In this document: positions 23,600-36,300 of the stretch, piece after piece | Layout: every line of letters begins with the position of its first letter | Position numbering within the stretch: the first letter of the stretch is position 1 | Source: Apiospora phragmitis | Lineage: Eukaryota > Ascomycota > Sordariomycetes > Amphisphaeriales > Apiosporaceae | NCBI GenBank assembly: GCA_038363925.1 | Contig: JAQQWL010000013.1 | Location: 1,178,001-1,242,000, forward strand | Direction of reading: 5' to 3' | DNA length: 64,000 nucleotides | Program-made: the position numbers and the translations under genes | The notes under the pieces: generated by a model | The model's database searches: none | Told to the model about the DNA's origin: nothing | Seen by the model: only the letters and a program-made list of their open reading frames with translations

Positions 23600-25165
23600 T
23601 CACGCTTTGAAGTAAGGCTTCATTATTAACGGACTAGTCAGCAAGATCGACTCAAACCTCCGCGCAATTGGTTAGTCAAATCTTACCTTCAACCCCAAAC
23701 TGACGGCTTCTTGTCGTGCCTGTCCCACAAGTAGGTGGAAATCTTCAATCGTCATACTTCGAGAATCAGTTTTCTGGTTCGATGGAATAGGGGCGAGAAC
23801 GAGTCCAGTCACTGCGACTTACTCTTGTATGGCCGTACAAGGATACAAAGCAAGAGAGGATAGAAGCCTGCTAACATTCTCCTGATTCGCAACACCGATG
23901 CCAAAGTCCCTCTCATCTGTGGTTGTCTCGTAAGTGAAGTCCCAGGACCGAGATACAGATACTTACCGTGCGACCAACCACACATTGGAAGGGTTATCTC
24001 TCTCATCTCCATCCTCGTGAAGCCGGCTTCCCTCATCCAGTTCTCTAACTTCAGACCCGCACGGGGGTCTTTTCCTGCTTCCTCCATTGCGCTTAGATAA
24101 TGTCTGGACCAATGGCTCAGAGCATGGTCTATAGGTGAGTAAGTGTTAGTCTCCCTTCCATGGACTTCCATACGTGAGAGACTGACTATCACTCAAGTGG
24201 CCACCATCGGACTGGGCGTTGAAGTATATCTCCACCATTTGAACCCAGCCTCCCGGAACAAGCACTCGATGCAGATCGCGGAGATACGACGGCCATCTTT
24301 CGGCATTGATCCCGCCGGCAAGCAACCTGCTGTGTACAAGATCGAAGGTGTTGTCGTGGTATGCCAGACTTTTATATGGTTAGCGCCCATGTTTCTATGA
24401 CGGGATATCTCGGTAATTTACCCTTCATTAAGGTCTGCCTGTTCCAGATGCAGATTTACCGGATAGTAACCGTACATTGGCATCATCTCGGTGCTAACAT
24501 CGACGCCGTACACCTGAAAGCCGGGCCAACGTTAGGTAATTGGTTTGAAATCGATACTTCTCCCTTCGGGTGCGAAGCGTGGCCACCACCTACTACAGTG
24601 TCGGCGAGTCAAACGGATTGGACTCACACAGCCCCATTGACAGTAGAGGGCTCCGCGGGCGGAGGTGGAGTTGACAATCAAAAGTTATACAACTTTCGAC
24701 TTAGGCTCACCTCACGAGAATCTAATGAAAGAGTATAACGGGGATTTGACGTACCTGGCACTGAGGCTCTCTCCGCGCAACTTCCACGGCCCAATTCGCA
24801 GTTCCTGTTCCACAGTCGAGCACTCTTCTTAGGGGGGTTATCTCTGGGAAGATAAGCCTATCATCGAATACCAGAGAAAACATGTCGTGGGTCATCTGGA
24901 GTCGTTCGACTTCGACCTAGAGCCAACTCGTGTCAGCAATTCGTCGTCATATCCAAGCAGTCCAATTTACTACCTCATCTATAGGAGAGAGATACGCATT
25001 GCTCGACAGAGATAGCTGATGATACTCTCTACCATTGTACACGATTCGCACGAAATGTTCCTGGGGAGGATAGGAAGGGTGCTTTCTTCTTCCCTTGACC
25101 AAAGTCAGCTCCCTTTGCGTGTTGAGAGTTAGGGGTCTAGTCACTCACTCGTCCCACTCCGCCAT
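23600..25165 (-). CDS. LaeA-like SAM-dependent methyltransferase, nine exons
   Basis: No single long frame marks this gene; I assembled it from conserved segments. Coding order is 25149-25165, 24974-25112, 24755-24916, 24422-24513, 24193-24368, 23967-24128, 23823-23916, 23687-23756 and 23600-23617. The sum is 930 bases, or 309 aa, with all eight introns GT..AG and in frame. After a short N-terminus come YNGREYHQL, a DDRLIFPEI segment, SAM motif I VLDCGTGTANWAVEVA (Asp about 86) and VYGVDVSTEMMP. Then come DNTFDLVHSRLLAGGI, the post-motif LHRVLVPGGWVQMVEIYFN, LENWMREAGFTRMEMREITL and the closing PYFKA. This layout is that of LaeA/TAM-type methyltransferases, often regulators or tailoring enzymes of secondary metabolism. 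The first exon (ATG 25163-25165) is the least certain part. No biosynthetic cluster surrounds it. Confidence 0.85.
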
Positions 25166-27870
25166 ATTCTCGGCACTGAGCCAAATGACTAACACTTCCC
25201 TGGCTAGGGTCCCACCCCTGATGTACGATGGCGACAACGATAGTTCCTGTCAAGAGGCTTCTTTCCCGGCTCTGGACCAGGGGTACTGGGGCGCCGGCGG
25301 TTTCTTCTGTGTTGAGGATGTAGGTCAGCCCAGTCGTGACTACTGCGGAGCAAGGAAACTCCAAATACTTACCAAGCCGAAGTTTTGTTGGACTTCGGGG
25401 AGGATGTGGATGGAAATGGCCGACCGCTGTCTTATGCGTGTGCCCAATGAACGGCCTTCTCGTTTACCAGGCTGGTTGACAACAAACTCTTGCCTCCTGC
25501 ACCTACTCGCACGTCCCTTCACGTCAATGCTATTTGTCCGATAGATGCCGCAAATAAGGTGGCATTGGATGTTGCAACATGGATGTGCAAGGTGTACGGC
25601 CCCCAGGTATAGCATTTTTCTTACAGGGTCGGGTGGTCTTCGAGTATTCGATATGGCCTTTGCCGAAGACGATGGTCAAACATCAGCATATTCTCATATG
25701 CGGCCAAGTGGATAGATGCAGGCCAAAGGCGGAATGTGTTTGGTCCCTCATAGCCCCGATCAGGAAGGCAAATTGAGCAACAAATACACAGACAGAGAAA
25801 GGTCTGTTACATTGATCAGGATAATTGAGCTAAAGGGTGAGAAGAGACAGCTACGTGGACCTGTGCATGGGTGTTCGCCCTCCCGCTGCTTCGACACCCG
25901 GTCTCAGCTTGACCGGTGGCCCTTCTGCCGTCCCTCTCTCTCCAGTACCAAGCTCCACTGCCTACCTTATTACGAACCCGCGCTGCATGGAGGCCGTAGT
26001 TTGTCTGAGAGGACGAGCCAACCAGACATACTTCTAAGCTGAGGGGAAGGGGCCGTGAATGGCCTGTGGCGTCACGCTGCAGTGCGGTGCTCCATACTAA
26101 GGTAAAGTGAGAAATGACCTGGGTGGTCGCTTCTTTTGCTTGGCATGGTTGACTTGCAGGACCGAGTAACCTATACATACATGAAAGAGCACATACTACT
26201 TGATCCAGTTGGGGGGGCACCCAAAACCCAAATATCTGGGTCTCCCGTTCTGGTACACGTTGTACGGTTCCGGCAGGATGGAAAGTGTCAAGCCACGGCC
26301 CAGGAGACTGGAACCTGGGGACTATGCTTAAATGTCCAAGTCTACCCAACACATAGTTTGGCACCCACTCATTCGAGAATCCGGTATTCGTTGCCCCAAG
26401 GTAGCCAGCCACACCAACATGTTCCATATCTCGAGGGAATGATAGCATTGTTATGGAATTGTTCCCTAAACCTCCCTTGGTTGAAGAAGACGGCTAGACT
26501 GAATCGTAACCTCGGCAATTGCGGGCCATTCTGTTCACAAAAGGCATCTCAGTGTGCCGAATCCCGACAGGGTGAAATGACAAGAGCTGCAGAGTATAGT
26601 CAGGGGCGTTCCTGTATCTGCAGCACAAATTGCAAAAGTTTATTGGGGCGATATGATTTGCATACGCGCAACCGGCATCGGCGACCTACACTGAAAAGGG
26701 GTTTTTTCCTCCGAGATCTTCGCTGTGGCCGCTACTGTGTACATGGCTCGGCCATGGGGGCAGATGTATCCAGGTATGTAGGCCGTTCTGTGCATCCTAT
26801 CCCCGGGCAGACTCAGATTAATCAGTCGGGAGAGAGACAGTCAGCTACACTAGCTACATTGGCATCTCCCAGTAGACTGGATCATGGGATTGATCTTCAT
26901 CCACAGCCGGCCTCCCCGCCAGCCAGCGGTAAAGTGTGTGGCGTATAGGAAAGGTAAGTATTTACATACATACATCCAGGCCAGACAGTGTTAGGCTACA
27001 AAGGGTTAGATGGTAGGTCAAGAAGAAGAAGGAGGGGCGCCAGCAATTGCGCAGTGGAACCGACGGAATTGGTGGATCTAACCTATAAGTTGCAATAATA
27101 CTACTTACTATATGCACCTCCAGAGCCCAGACAGTCTTGCATGGCACAAGGAGTAAGAAGCAGAAGCAAGAAGAACGACATGCACACTGACTCATAATTG
27201 TCTTATCTCCAGACTGCATGCAGCCAGGCGTCCCGCGAAATCTTCCCGCTTTGGAATACCAATGACTGCCGCAGGCAGGCTACTGTTCAACTACTGCATA
27301 CCAGGTAACCTGCATTACATAGAGCCCTGTCCAATGGAAGGATGAGCACATACAGCGCACACAAAAGCACACATAATAGATACGGACGTACTGAAAGGGA
27401 CGCAGACACTTCCTAACGGAGGTTGCATACACGATTAACCCTGGGTGCTGCTCGAGCGAGGGGAAGAGAGCAGAGAAGAGGAGAAAGAGGGGAGACGGAG
27501 AGGGACAGAGAAGGCAAGCGAGAACGAAAAAGACAAGAAGAGGGGCCGACTACATACTACGAAGGGGCAGGTCGCATAACAGGTCGCGATATATAACAAA
27601 CGACGGACTCTTGACTGCCCAGTATTGTTATATATATTGGGTATACAGAACATCCTTGCCGAGTGTGCGTGCTTTATATGGAGGCAGGCACATCCCCATG
27701 CCACACAATGCGATGCAAACAGCACATGACTGTCCAATGTACGTCTAACATATATAGCTCTGCTGCTTCCTGGCTGGTCCTTCTGCTGACTAGACGAGTT
27801 CGGTTCATCGATTCTGACCACCAACGCCGCCAAGACAGCGTGGAGCAAACAAAAGCAAGAGAGAAGAAGG

Positions 27871-27891
27871 AAAGAAAAGAAAAGAAAAGAA
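27871..27891. repeat. AAAAG microsatellite
   Basis: About four tandem AAAAG-type units lie on the + strand within a purine-rich stretch. No coding context. Confidence 0.7.
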
Positions 27892-30752
27892 CAGATGATA
27901 TTCCCGCCATTCTGGAACCTCGGCTCTGTCTCTGATGGAGATATCCCGGCAGCTTCCCTCAGGTCTTATGCATTAGCGCCGGTTGCGTGCCATTCAATCG
28001 GGACGGCCTTTTCAGCCGTACGACGCGGCCAAACAGAAACCGAGATCGCCCGTCTTTTAGCAAATGTTTATCATCTTCAGATGCTGCTGCATGTCTTCTC
28101 CCTTTGGGAAAAGGCGAGGGTCGCCAACGCTGGAACAGTCATCACCCTCTTTCTTAGTCATACTTGATGTATTTTGCACACAAACACGCAAACACAAACA
28201 TCCATCCTTGGTATTATCAGAACCCACCAGACAATTAACGGACTACAGAGAGCAACTCCGTCGATCATCTATTCTTGGCCTGCAGGAGAGAAAGGCATCC
28301 AAGCGAAGGAGACGTCGACTATTAATAAACTTGGCAAGACCAATGATCAACTTGACTGGCCCAGGTAGGTAGTTAGTTGGGTTTGCCAACCGTGATATAC
28401 GATGCCATTTGCATGTCTGTTTGCTACCGATGACTACAGAACGGCTTTTGTTTCTCTCTCTCCCAAGACCATCACGCATCGTCCCACATCAGAGCAACAC
28501 AAAACCCGTCCATGGCAAAGTCACCTAGGCTGATATGCTAACCTGACTCATTCTTAAACTGGAGAAAGGAAGAGAACAGAAAATATGACGAAGAAGAAGA
28601 AAAGACAGTGCATGAACCGTATACCGCCTCCGGGTACTTCTGATCGACGCTACGACGATGCCAGCCAGCCAACTATCTTTGGTTGTCATTATCCTTATTT
28701 GGCCCCTGATTATTTTCGTTGCCCCCTGCGAACCCCCAACCTCCAACCTTGTGGCTACCGATGTAAGTACCTTTCTAACCTGCTAGGAATTTCTTATGCA
28801 GCCGCGCCTCAATTATGCGCTGCATCCTGCAGTCCACGTTGCACCGCACCATACTGCCCCCTCGTGTCCGCGGCAAAGGATTACTCGGGCTTGGGGAAAA
28901 TGGCTCAAGGGGGCTGATCGGATCAACAAACCATTCCCTCGGAGGACAAAACCACTCACAAGCCTCGCCGACCTGACCGACGAGCTAGTTGCCGCAATGA
29001 GAATTCCTGCGTGGCTAGCCATCTTGCTGATAGGAGGTCCTGCCTAACGAGCCACCATGGTGTCATGCCAGCACATATGCACGCGCACCACACATGCAGC
29101 CAGGGCCCCCAAACCTGGCCGCGGCCCAGAGCCGGAGAACACCTCCCGCCGGACGCTCTTTTCTCGCGAGTGCTAAGCTTACTCATCTGCCAGCCGTCTA
29201 GTCTTGTTTGCTTTTGCTGTCCAGGTAGGTCTAATCGTACGTGACACAGGCTCCACGAAGCCCAGGACTTAAGGACCACCGCAGCAAGACGGGCGAAAGC
29301 CATACGCTCTCTTCTCGGCCAAATCCCGCCCCCAATCCACTGGCCACTAGCATGTGGACATTTCTCTCCTCCCTTCCCCGATTTGGCAAACAAACCGACT
29401 GGTAAGAAGTGAGCAGTCACGTAACATTCGACTGGACGTTACAATAGAGAGTCACAGCAGCCAATAACAACCATCAGGAAAGGCTTCAGTATCGAAAATG
29501 GCAGGCAGATGGGGGAAGGAGAAACCAAAACAAAACAGAGGCATGGGCGAGAGAGAGCGAATCGTGTCACAATAACATATCACGCCCCCTCCTAGCTGGC
29601 TTGCTAGTTCGGTGAGAGATTGGCGTGCGATTCGCCCAAGCGTCGGACCTTGCTCCTTGGGTCTCTTGGGGGGTCGGGTCCTCCTCCATCTGCCTGGCCA
29701 CCTAACCCACCGGCCATCGCTTTCCGTTTGTGGCGTCGGGGAAGATTGGGGGCCGGCGGAGGTGGGCGGTGTTGCCTTGCTGTGCTATGGCCCCACGTAG
29801 GGACTATAATAATATATGTACGCACGAGTTAGTTGCTGGATGCGGCCCCCCTATTACGCAAGAATGGCGTTACTGCATGAGAACCCATACCTTCCTTTTG
29901 CCAACCCCGTTTCAAGTTACATAGTACCCGGTGAATGAATCTGTCCCATAGTCAGCTATCTATCCATCCTTTTACCCCCATTACCCGGGTGACACTTCAA
30001 TGTAGTCGAGGTTCTGATCCCAAGACGGGAGAAATTAAAGGTTGTGGGACAGGGCCAAAGGGCCTACAAGGATCTTTACTTGCCCTAATCTACATACGTA
30101 GGGATCTACAGCAGGATGCTACTGTGGGAATCTGGTCGAGAGCCAGATGAACATCTCTTCCTTGGTGAGCGAAGGTAGCAACTACGACTTACTTCCCTGA
30201 ACGGGGTTGAATCGAAGTTCCCCGGGTAGCTAGGACATGCAACATGCCTACATACTAGCTAGCTGGGCATACAGTCACTCTACAGGGATCCTGTCAACCT
30301 ATATCGTCAAGTTCTGGTATTGTGTCTATGGGTTACCCGGGAGATATCGACCGATGTGGACGAGGAGCCCTCTCTTCTGGCTTTGGTTTTTTTGGTTTTG
30401 TTGTTGCACACGCGTCTGCGTATATGCCGGTTCGGGTTCTTTCCGGATGCATGAATGTGGCACAATCAGAGAGAAAGTAACCTCCCGTCGCCCGTGTAGT
30501 GGTAATAATGGCTTCTTATCCCAGAGGGAACTGACTAGTCAGCCCCGGATGTTGCGGCCGCTTTGCTTGCTTTTCCACAACTTTTACCACGTATCATGCG
30601 TTTCTTTTCTCGGCTCCAATGAGACCTTTGGGGCACAGGATGCTAGTCTTGCCGTCAAAGATCCGATTCCACGGCTCCGGGTAGGTAGTTCCCGCGTCTT
30701 TAAGTAGTGATGTATGTATGCAGCTTCGCCTTCTGGTCCCGCACATACTGTA

Positions 30753-30790
30753 CGCCTATGCCTATGCCTATGCCTTGCCTATGCCTACGC
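30753..30790. repeat. Short hexanucleotide tandem repeat (TGCCTA)
   Basis: About six slightly imperfect copies of TGCCTA/CGCCTA lie in intergenic DNA just downstream of LSB6. It is typical microsatellite variation with no sign of function. Confidence 0.75.
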
Positions 30791-30921
30791 CCCACGCCCA
30801 GACCCCTCTGCCTTCCCTATAATCCCGGACCTCATTCTAATTTGCTCCCATCATCGCATATCGTCATTATGGAGTACATACACGGTTTCCTTTTCCCATC
30901 CGGTGCCAGTCAACTAGTTCT

Positions 30922-33329
30922 CTAGCACCACGTGAACACGGGGTTGCGAGCTTTAACTGTCTCAAGCCGCTCCACTATAACCTTGCGCCGGTTACCCTCG
31001 GCCCCCTCTGCCGCGGCAAAGCCCAGATCGCCCTCCAGGTCGCCGTCCTCGTCGTCCCGGCTGCCCTGGCTACCGTACATCTGCGTCGCGATCGAGTTGC
31101 TGTTCCGCCGCCCCGCCGCCATGGCGAAGCTGAAGCGGCGCTCCCGGCGTGGTGAGTACATGTGGGGTTGAGTGCGGCTCGGGCCGTGGTAGCTCGTGCG
31201 CGAGGGGGCCATGCGGGAGAACTTGGGGCGCGAGGCATCGGACGCGCCGTTCAGCTCGTCAAAGGGATCGGAAGCCGCTTTGCCGTTGGGCGGCGAAGCC
31301 TCCCCGGCGGGTTCTGGCTCCGGCGACAACGCCCGGGGCGTCGAGAGCTCGAAGCGGCCTGGGTTGGGCAGCGGGCTGGCGAAGCCCAGCAGGTCGTCTG
31401 TTTGGTCCGGTGCGGCGGCCGAGGAGTTGGCCGCGCCGATGTCTATCTCCTCCTCGATGGCATCCCTCAGCTCCGGCTCGGTTTTGCGACGCATGTCGGT
31501 ACTCGCAGCACGCATCGGCACTGCTATGGGGACGTCGACTAAGTCGTCCCACACGCATACCTTGACGCGGCGAGTGAGTTCCAATGGCCCATGGTCAGCT
31601 GTCTTTAGGGTCTCGACTACGTTCCAGGCTTGGCCTTTCATGACAGCCATTTGGCGCGAGAACATCTTTTCTTGAAAGTCGGGATCGAGCTGGAACACCT
31701 TGCGTAGTGCTAGTTGAGTCTCGCTCCACCATGTCGTGGAAGTTAGCAGCGGTAGGAAGTGATCCTTTGTTTTCTGAGAGAAAGGCCGACCGATGAGATC
31801 TACTGGTAGAAAAAGCCACCCAAACGGGAAACTATATCAATGTAAGCGAAAGAAGCATTCAAGCATGGTCTTGGAGAAACTCACCTTCGCCAAGCGTCCG
31901 GATGCTTCCAGGGCCACGATAACGAATTATCAATGGCCCCTATAGATATCTGGGGATCCTGATAACTCCGTGGACTGCTAGCCTGCATCGGTTTCTGGGT
32001 GTGGTAAGCGTCCATCCCAGGACCTTGAGACTTATTCCTGTCAGCCAAATTAATAGGCCGCGGCGCTGGTTCGTCGTTTTCCTCATCAATCTCCAAATTT
32101 AGTTGCGGTGGCTCGGATGCGATCGAAACCGCCTGTGTTTCCCAGTCGACTTTGACCATCCAATTATCAAGACCTCTATCTGTATTCCGCATGATGTAAT
32201 CCAATATCACAAGTTTCTCAAGCTCCTCTCGGAATGCTTGTTTCAATCCCTCGGTCCATTGAAAATTGTCAGGACCTGGGGGAAGTGGCTGTGGCCTAGC
32301 CTCATCGTCGTCACTCTCGTCACCCAGAGCAGGCCTGCTCGAAGGCCGACAGCTATCAGCCCATCTCCTCTGCTTGTTTCGGTGCGTGTCATTCGCTCGG
32401 TGGCCTGACCAATACTGATCAGGCCAAGGGTGCTGTTTTAGGAACACATTGGCGTCCTTAAAGCCCTTGAGAAATACTTGAAAACTGCCTGGCTTGGCCG
32501 GGAAAGGCTTCTTCTTCCGGTAGAAGTTCCTCCGGTCCCAATAAGGATAGTGAAACGATTTGGAGGAGAGCCAGACCACATCGGTATAAGGGACCATGTG
32601 AGTTCGTAGTTGGCAGTCCAGTGTGTATGCGGCTGCCTCGCTAACGTACGAAAGATTCGGAATAAGACACGCTCGGCCGAAACAGCACGGGAACAAGTTT
32701 CGATGTATCCATTTGTTCCATTTCGGGTTGCCAGCCGCATACGGCTCCTCGTCCTTGGGCTTGAATACTCCAACAATCTTCCCTTCTGTGTTACGGGCGA
32801 AGTAACTTCCAGAGCTTCCTTGGGTGATCATGCTCGGATGCATACCCTGGTCGATTGCTGTCCGAACGCTCTCTACAATGCTCTCGAACTCCTCCTCGGA
32901 CATAGCAGGCTTATAGGGGTTGGCAGCCAGAGAGCTCGCAGTGAAGGGTCTTGTACCATCCGGAGGGTGGAAGACACTGTAGTGGATCTCCAAAGACTCC
33001 TCCTCTTCTCCTTTCCCTTTGCCTTTTGTCCTTTTGAATTTGGCAGCGATTTCTTCTGCCCATCTCTCTAGCCTAGCATTGATGGCCTTGAGGTCCACAC
33101 CAGAGTTGCTCCTAGCTCTCTGAGGTCGCTGTCTCTGTTTCGACAAAGCCTTCGGGGAAGCCATGCCAGAGTGCGGGCGCGGCTGGGAAATAGGCGCGAA
33201 TCTCGGCGCCGTTTGAGGCTGGAGCGAAGCGAAGCTCTGACCCAAGGGGTCGTCCTCAGAATCATCGCTCAGGTCTTCAGCCTGTGCCAGACGCTCGTAG
33301 CCTGTGGTAGCGGGTCGGTGTCGCGGCAT
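30922..33329 (-). CDS. LSB6: Type II phosphatidylinositol 4-kinase
   Basis: This enzyme makes phosphatidylinositol 4-phosphate from phosphatidylinositol and ATP on endosomal, vacuolar and plasma membranes. Exons 31885-33329 and 30922-31831 give 784 aa, with the junction reading AWR/SFPFGWLFLP in frame. I start at MPRHRPATTGYERLAQAEDL because the frame upstream has no ATG. Segments in order: a disordered N-terminus; the nucleotide-binding loop QGSSGSYFARNTEGKIVGVF with KPKDEEPYAAGNPKW; the Cys-rich FPCCFGRACLIPNLS (equivalent to the palmitoylated CCPCC of animals); VSEAAAYTLDCQL; and the catalytic LDYIMRNTDRGLDNWMVKVD. The metal-binding IGAIDNSLSWPWKHPD follows. The C-terminal 200 residues are Ser/Pro/Glu-rich. 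An acidic insertion follows the catalytic loop. Confidence 0.94.
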
Positions 33330-36300
33330 GTTGGGCAGCAATGGTGTCGACTTCGCAGTTGGCGCGCCGTCTTCTGTCGATGGTCGTTCGATGGGAAAAG
33401 GTTTGATGGTGGATGTCGGCTTGTTGTCCCTTAGGCTAGGTAGGCCATGGATTTAAATGCCTGATTTGACGAACTCCCTAACTTGGACTAGGCAGCAACT
33501 AACGCAAAAACGCTCGAGTATAGAGCATACACCTCCGGTTGGAAATGGTGTGATGAAAGTAGGAGGGGAAAAAGATATTCAATAATAGTACAAATAAAGC
33601 TAGAGATATGGTGAGGGCTAATGAGCGCAGCAAGATTCAGGTTGAACCGGTTCGAGGTTTGATTCACGTCACTCACTCTCCCTACCTAGCCAACGGTGGT
33701 CGTCGAAGAGAAGGGGTTGAGTTGCATTGCAGGCGAGACGGGCGCTAAACTCTGTACAGACTAGCTTGGAGCTGTGCCTCCAGATCCACCTGGGCAATTC
33801 GTAGGCACCCCCTCCGGAAACTGCAGCGTCCGCTCTCCGTGGGGGTGGACCCTCGACATGACATCGGGAATCATGATATCCATATCTTCGCTCTTCTCTA
33901 TGCGAGCAGATGCAATGAGCTTAAGATGGGCATATTCTTGTAAACATGAGTAAAAACGTAGATCTCTGAATGGCCTATCGTCACTATATTCCTAAAACTG
34001 CCGGGCGATATGAGAAGTCCCGGCTGGTGACTCCTTCTATTCTAGAACAAAATTTTTAGTGGGCTCAGGTCAGGGGATGGAGCCGATGGATGCTGCTACT
34101 GTAGGTAGATTCCCACTCCGAACAAGACTTGCCATACCACGTATCTCCATTGTAAGATTCCAAAGCAAGAACCGGGTTAAAACATGAAACTTCTGGCCTG
34201 GCGGTCTACTGTCAATGGCAGTATGAACCAACTACATACTGTGATCCTCTTCGCCTCGATACGAGTATGTGGCCACTACTACAGTCTACCGCACTAGTAA
34301 AGCTACGAGGTATTCTACCCCTAGCCAGCGGCACTGCGCGCTAATGCACTATCTGCCTAGTAGCCATCTGTTCCCCAGACTTATCTAACAACATAGCAAC
34401 CTTAACGACCTCACGTAGCGTGTGGCGTGGTGCGCTGACATTGAGCAGAGACGTCGTCATTTTGTCAGAGCGACAGGCGATATTGCGATTTACGAGCGAA
34501 TAGTTTCATTGTCATTACCATCCAACTTTAAACAGTCGTCTATCTACTTGCTCTGCTGTAAGCTGTAATCGATATTCGAACTGTCGATTTCTAGCTAGGT
34601 CAGGCTCTATCCCGAGGTCCCAGTCGGAAACAGCCCCAGACTTCTTATCTTTCGACTTGCGTATACTGTACGGCTTCTCGTCTCCGTTTCCAAACACCCC
34701 CAGACTGCTCCTAGCGGGCTTAGTACCCCGCCAAAATACCACGTATCAGTAGCAGCGAGGACAAGCCTTGGCGTGGAAGCCTCGGTACGACTGACGGACC
34801 ACTCATCTACGATGGAGGCGACTGTGATCCGACTGCTCGCATGTTTGTGTTTGGGCGCATTTACACTTCCTTAGGCCTTGGGGCTAAGCCTCCAAAGTTA
34901 TGGGGACCCAATATAACCTTTACGTCAGGTGCTTCCAATCGTATCATGTTCGTCTATTCAATTGGCACGAGAGCTCTAGTAGACGGCGGGGGATCTCTTC
35001 CAGCTGTCGCAACGGCTTTTGGAGCTGATATGGAATGGTTTCGTAGATCTTTCGTCGTGGTAGAACCCCTTTTAGGCTAATAAGGCGTTTGCGCTCCCTG
35101 ATCCAAGCTTCCAAGTCCCCCTTTTATTGTCCCTTGACAATTATCCCTGAAGCACATCCCTCGACTTTATATTTGAGCTGTTCCGCCCTTCTTTGAAACT
35201 CAAGAGCAAGACCTCAAGTCCACCTGTACCATGAATTGTATTATCACAGCCTTTTGGTATTGAGGCTTCTAACTATCTGCTACTTTCCTATTCGTCTTTT
35301 CAGAACTACGCACAAGCGCCTGCCGACCTATCCGAGTAAAATCGGTGTACTTACGAAAGCGATACGAGGACGCCTGGCTTGGAGAAACTCGAACGCCAAC
35401 TGCCTGCCTGTTCCTTCCCACATCCCTTCTCCATTCTACTGCACGGCATATCATTCGCAATGACAACCGAGACAATGACCACCGATATTATGGCAGACAT
35501 CATGCTGTCTGCCTTTTCTTCGCCTGAGCCGGACAACCAGAGAGGACGAAAGAGACGTCGAAGCCCCCCACCCTATATCAAGATCACCGCCACACACAGC
35601 CCGTCGGGAGAATCTGCCACTTTCCGAGGCCGCTCACGTTGCCGCTCTACTTCTCGTCTTGATACTTCGAGGGCTGCGTCGCGGTTACGGAGCGGCTCGC
35701 TCTCGCCGACACGGAAAAGGCTGCTGAAGGTGCTGCAGCTGAATCGTCACCGCAGCCAGAGCCCGTCCCGATCTCGCTCGCGCAACAACGAAGAGGCGTC
35801 CAGGCGCAGGAGACAGAGAACTCAAAGCAGAAGTCGAGAACACCTGCAACGAACAAAGGGTTCAGACCAACCCTCCCTACTTTGCCAGGAAATCATCATA
35901 TTGAGCGAGGGCCTCTCGGTGGCCGAAAAGCAGCATGGTTGACGTGTAAACGGTCTGGAGTGTGGGATTCTTGCACGATTGATAGAAGAAATTGCCACTG
36001 GTGTCTTGAGAAGCGCTAAAGACGGCAACCCGAAGGCTTCGACCTGTTCATTGCCCCCAGGCCGAGGGTCAACTGAGCCACCATCGGGGTTGTACGATGC
36101 GTGTTAGCAGGTGTGTGTGCAGGAGTCGGGGTAGGCCGCGTAGTAGTCCGTGAGAAGAAGTAAAAACGACGTTTTTGTAACACTTTGGGGGCATTTGTCA
36201 TTATTGATCTATCAGCTGCTCAACGCACGAATAAGGGAGTCACAACAATGTTTTGATATTATTACGGTGTTATTTGTGAGACGGCATCGGAAAGGGGACA

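Larger units (their letters stand above)
25166..30921. other. 5.8-kb gene-poor interval
   Basis: No gene can be supported here. Open frames at 25816-26448 (minus) and 26136-26948 (plus) overlap on opposite strands and have no domain-like segments. About 27420-27560 (plus strand) is purine-rich, with more purine tracts to about 27900. An AAAAG repeat lies at 27871-27891 and a TGCCTA repeat at 30753-30790. The right end holds the 3' region of LSB6. About 25200-25620 (minus) has short protein-like pieces that could belong to a longer first exon of the methyltransferase. Confidence 0.4.

Noticed and set aside
25816..26448. Open frame of 210 codons on the minus strand
   Set aside because: It overlaps the plus-strand frame and shows no recognisable motif or codon preference.
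26136..26948. Open frame of 270 codons on the + strand
   Set aside because: It has no ATG at its start, no domain-like segment, and random composition. The opposite strand is open over part of the same region.
27435..27848. Minus-strand frame of 137 codons
   Set aside because: Mostly Ser/Phe/Leu low complexity created by the purine-rich tract on the other strand.
23600..31000. Secondary-metabolite cluster around the LaeA-like gene
   Set aside because: No polyketide synthase, peptide synthetase, terpene cyclase, P450 or transporter lies beside it in the window.
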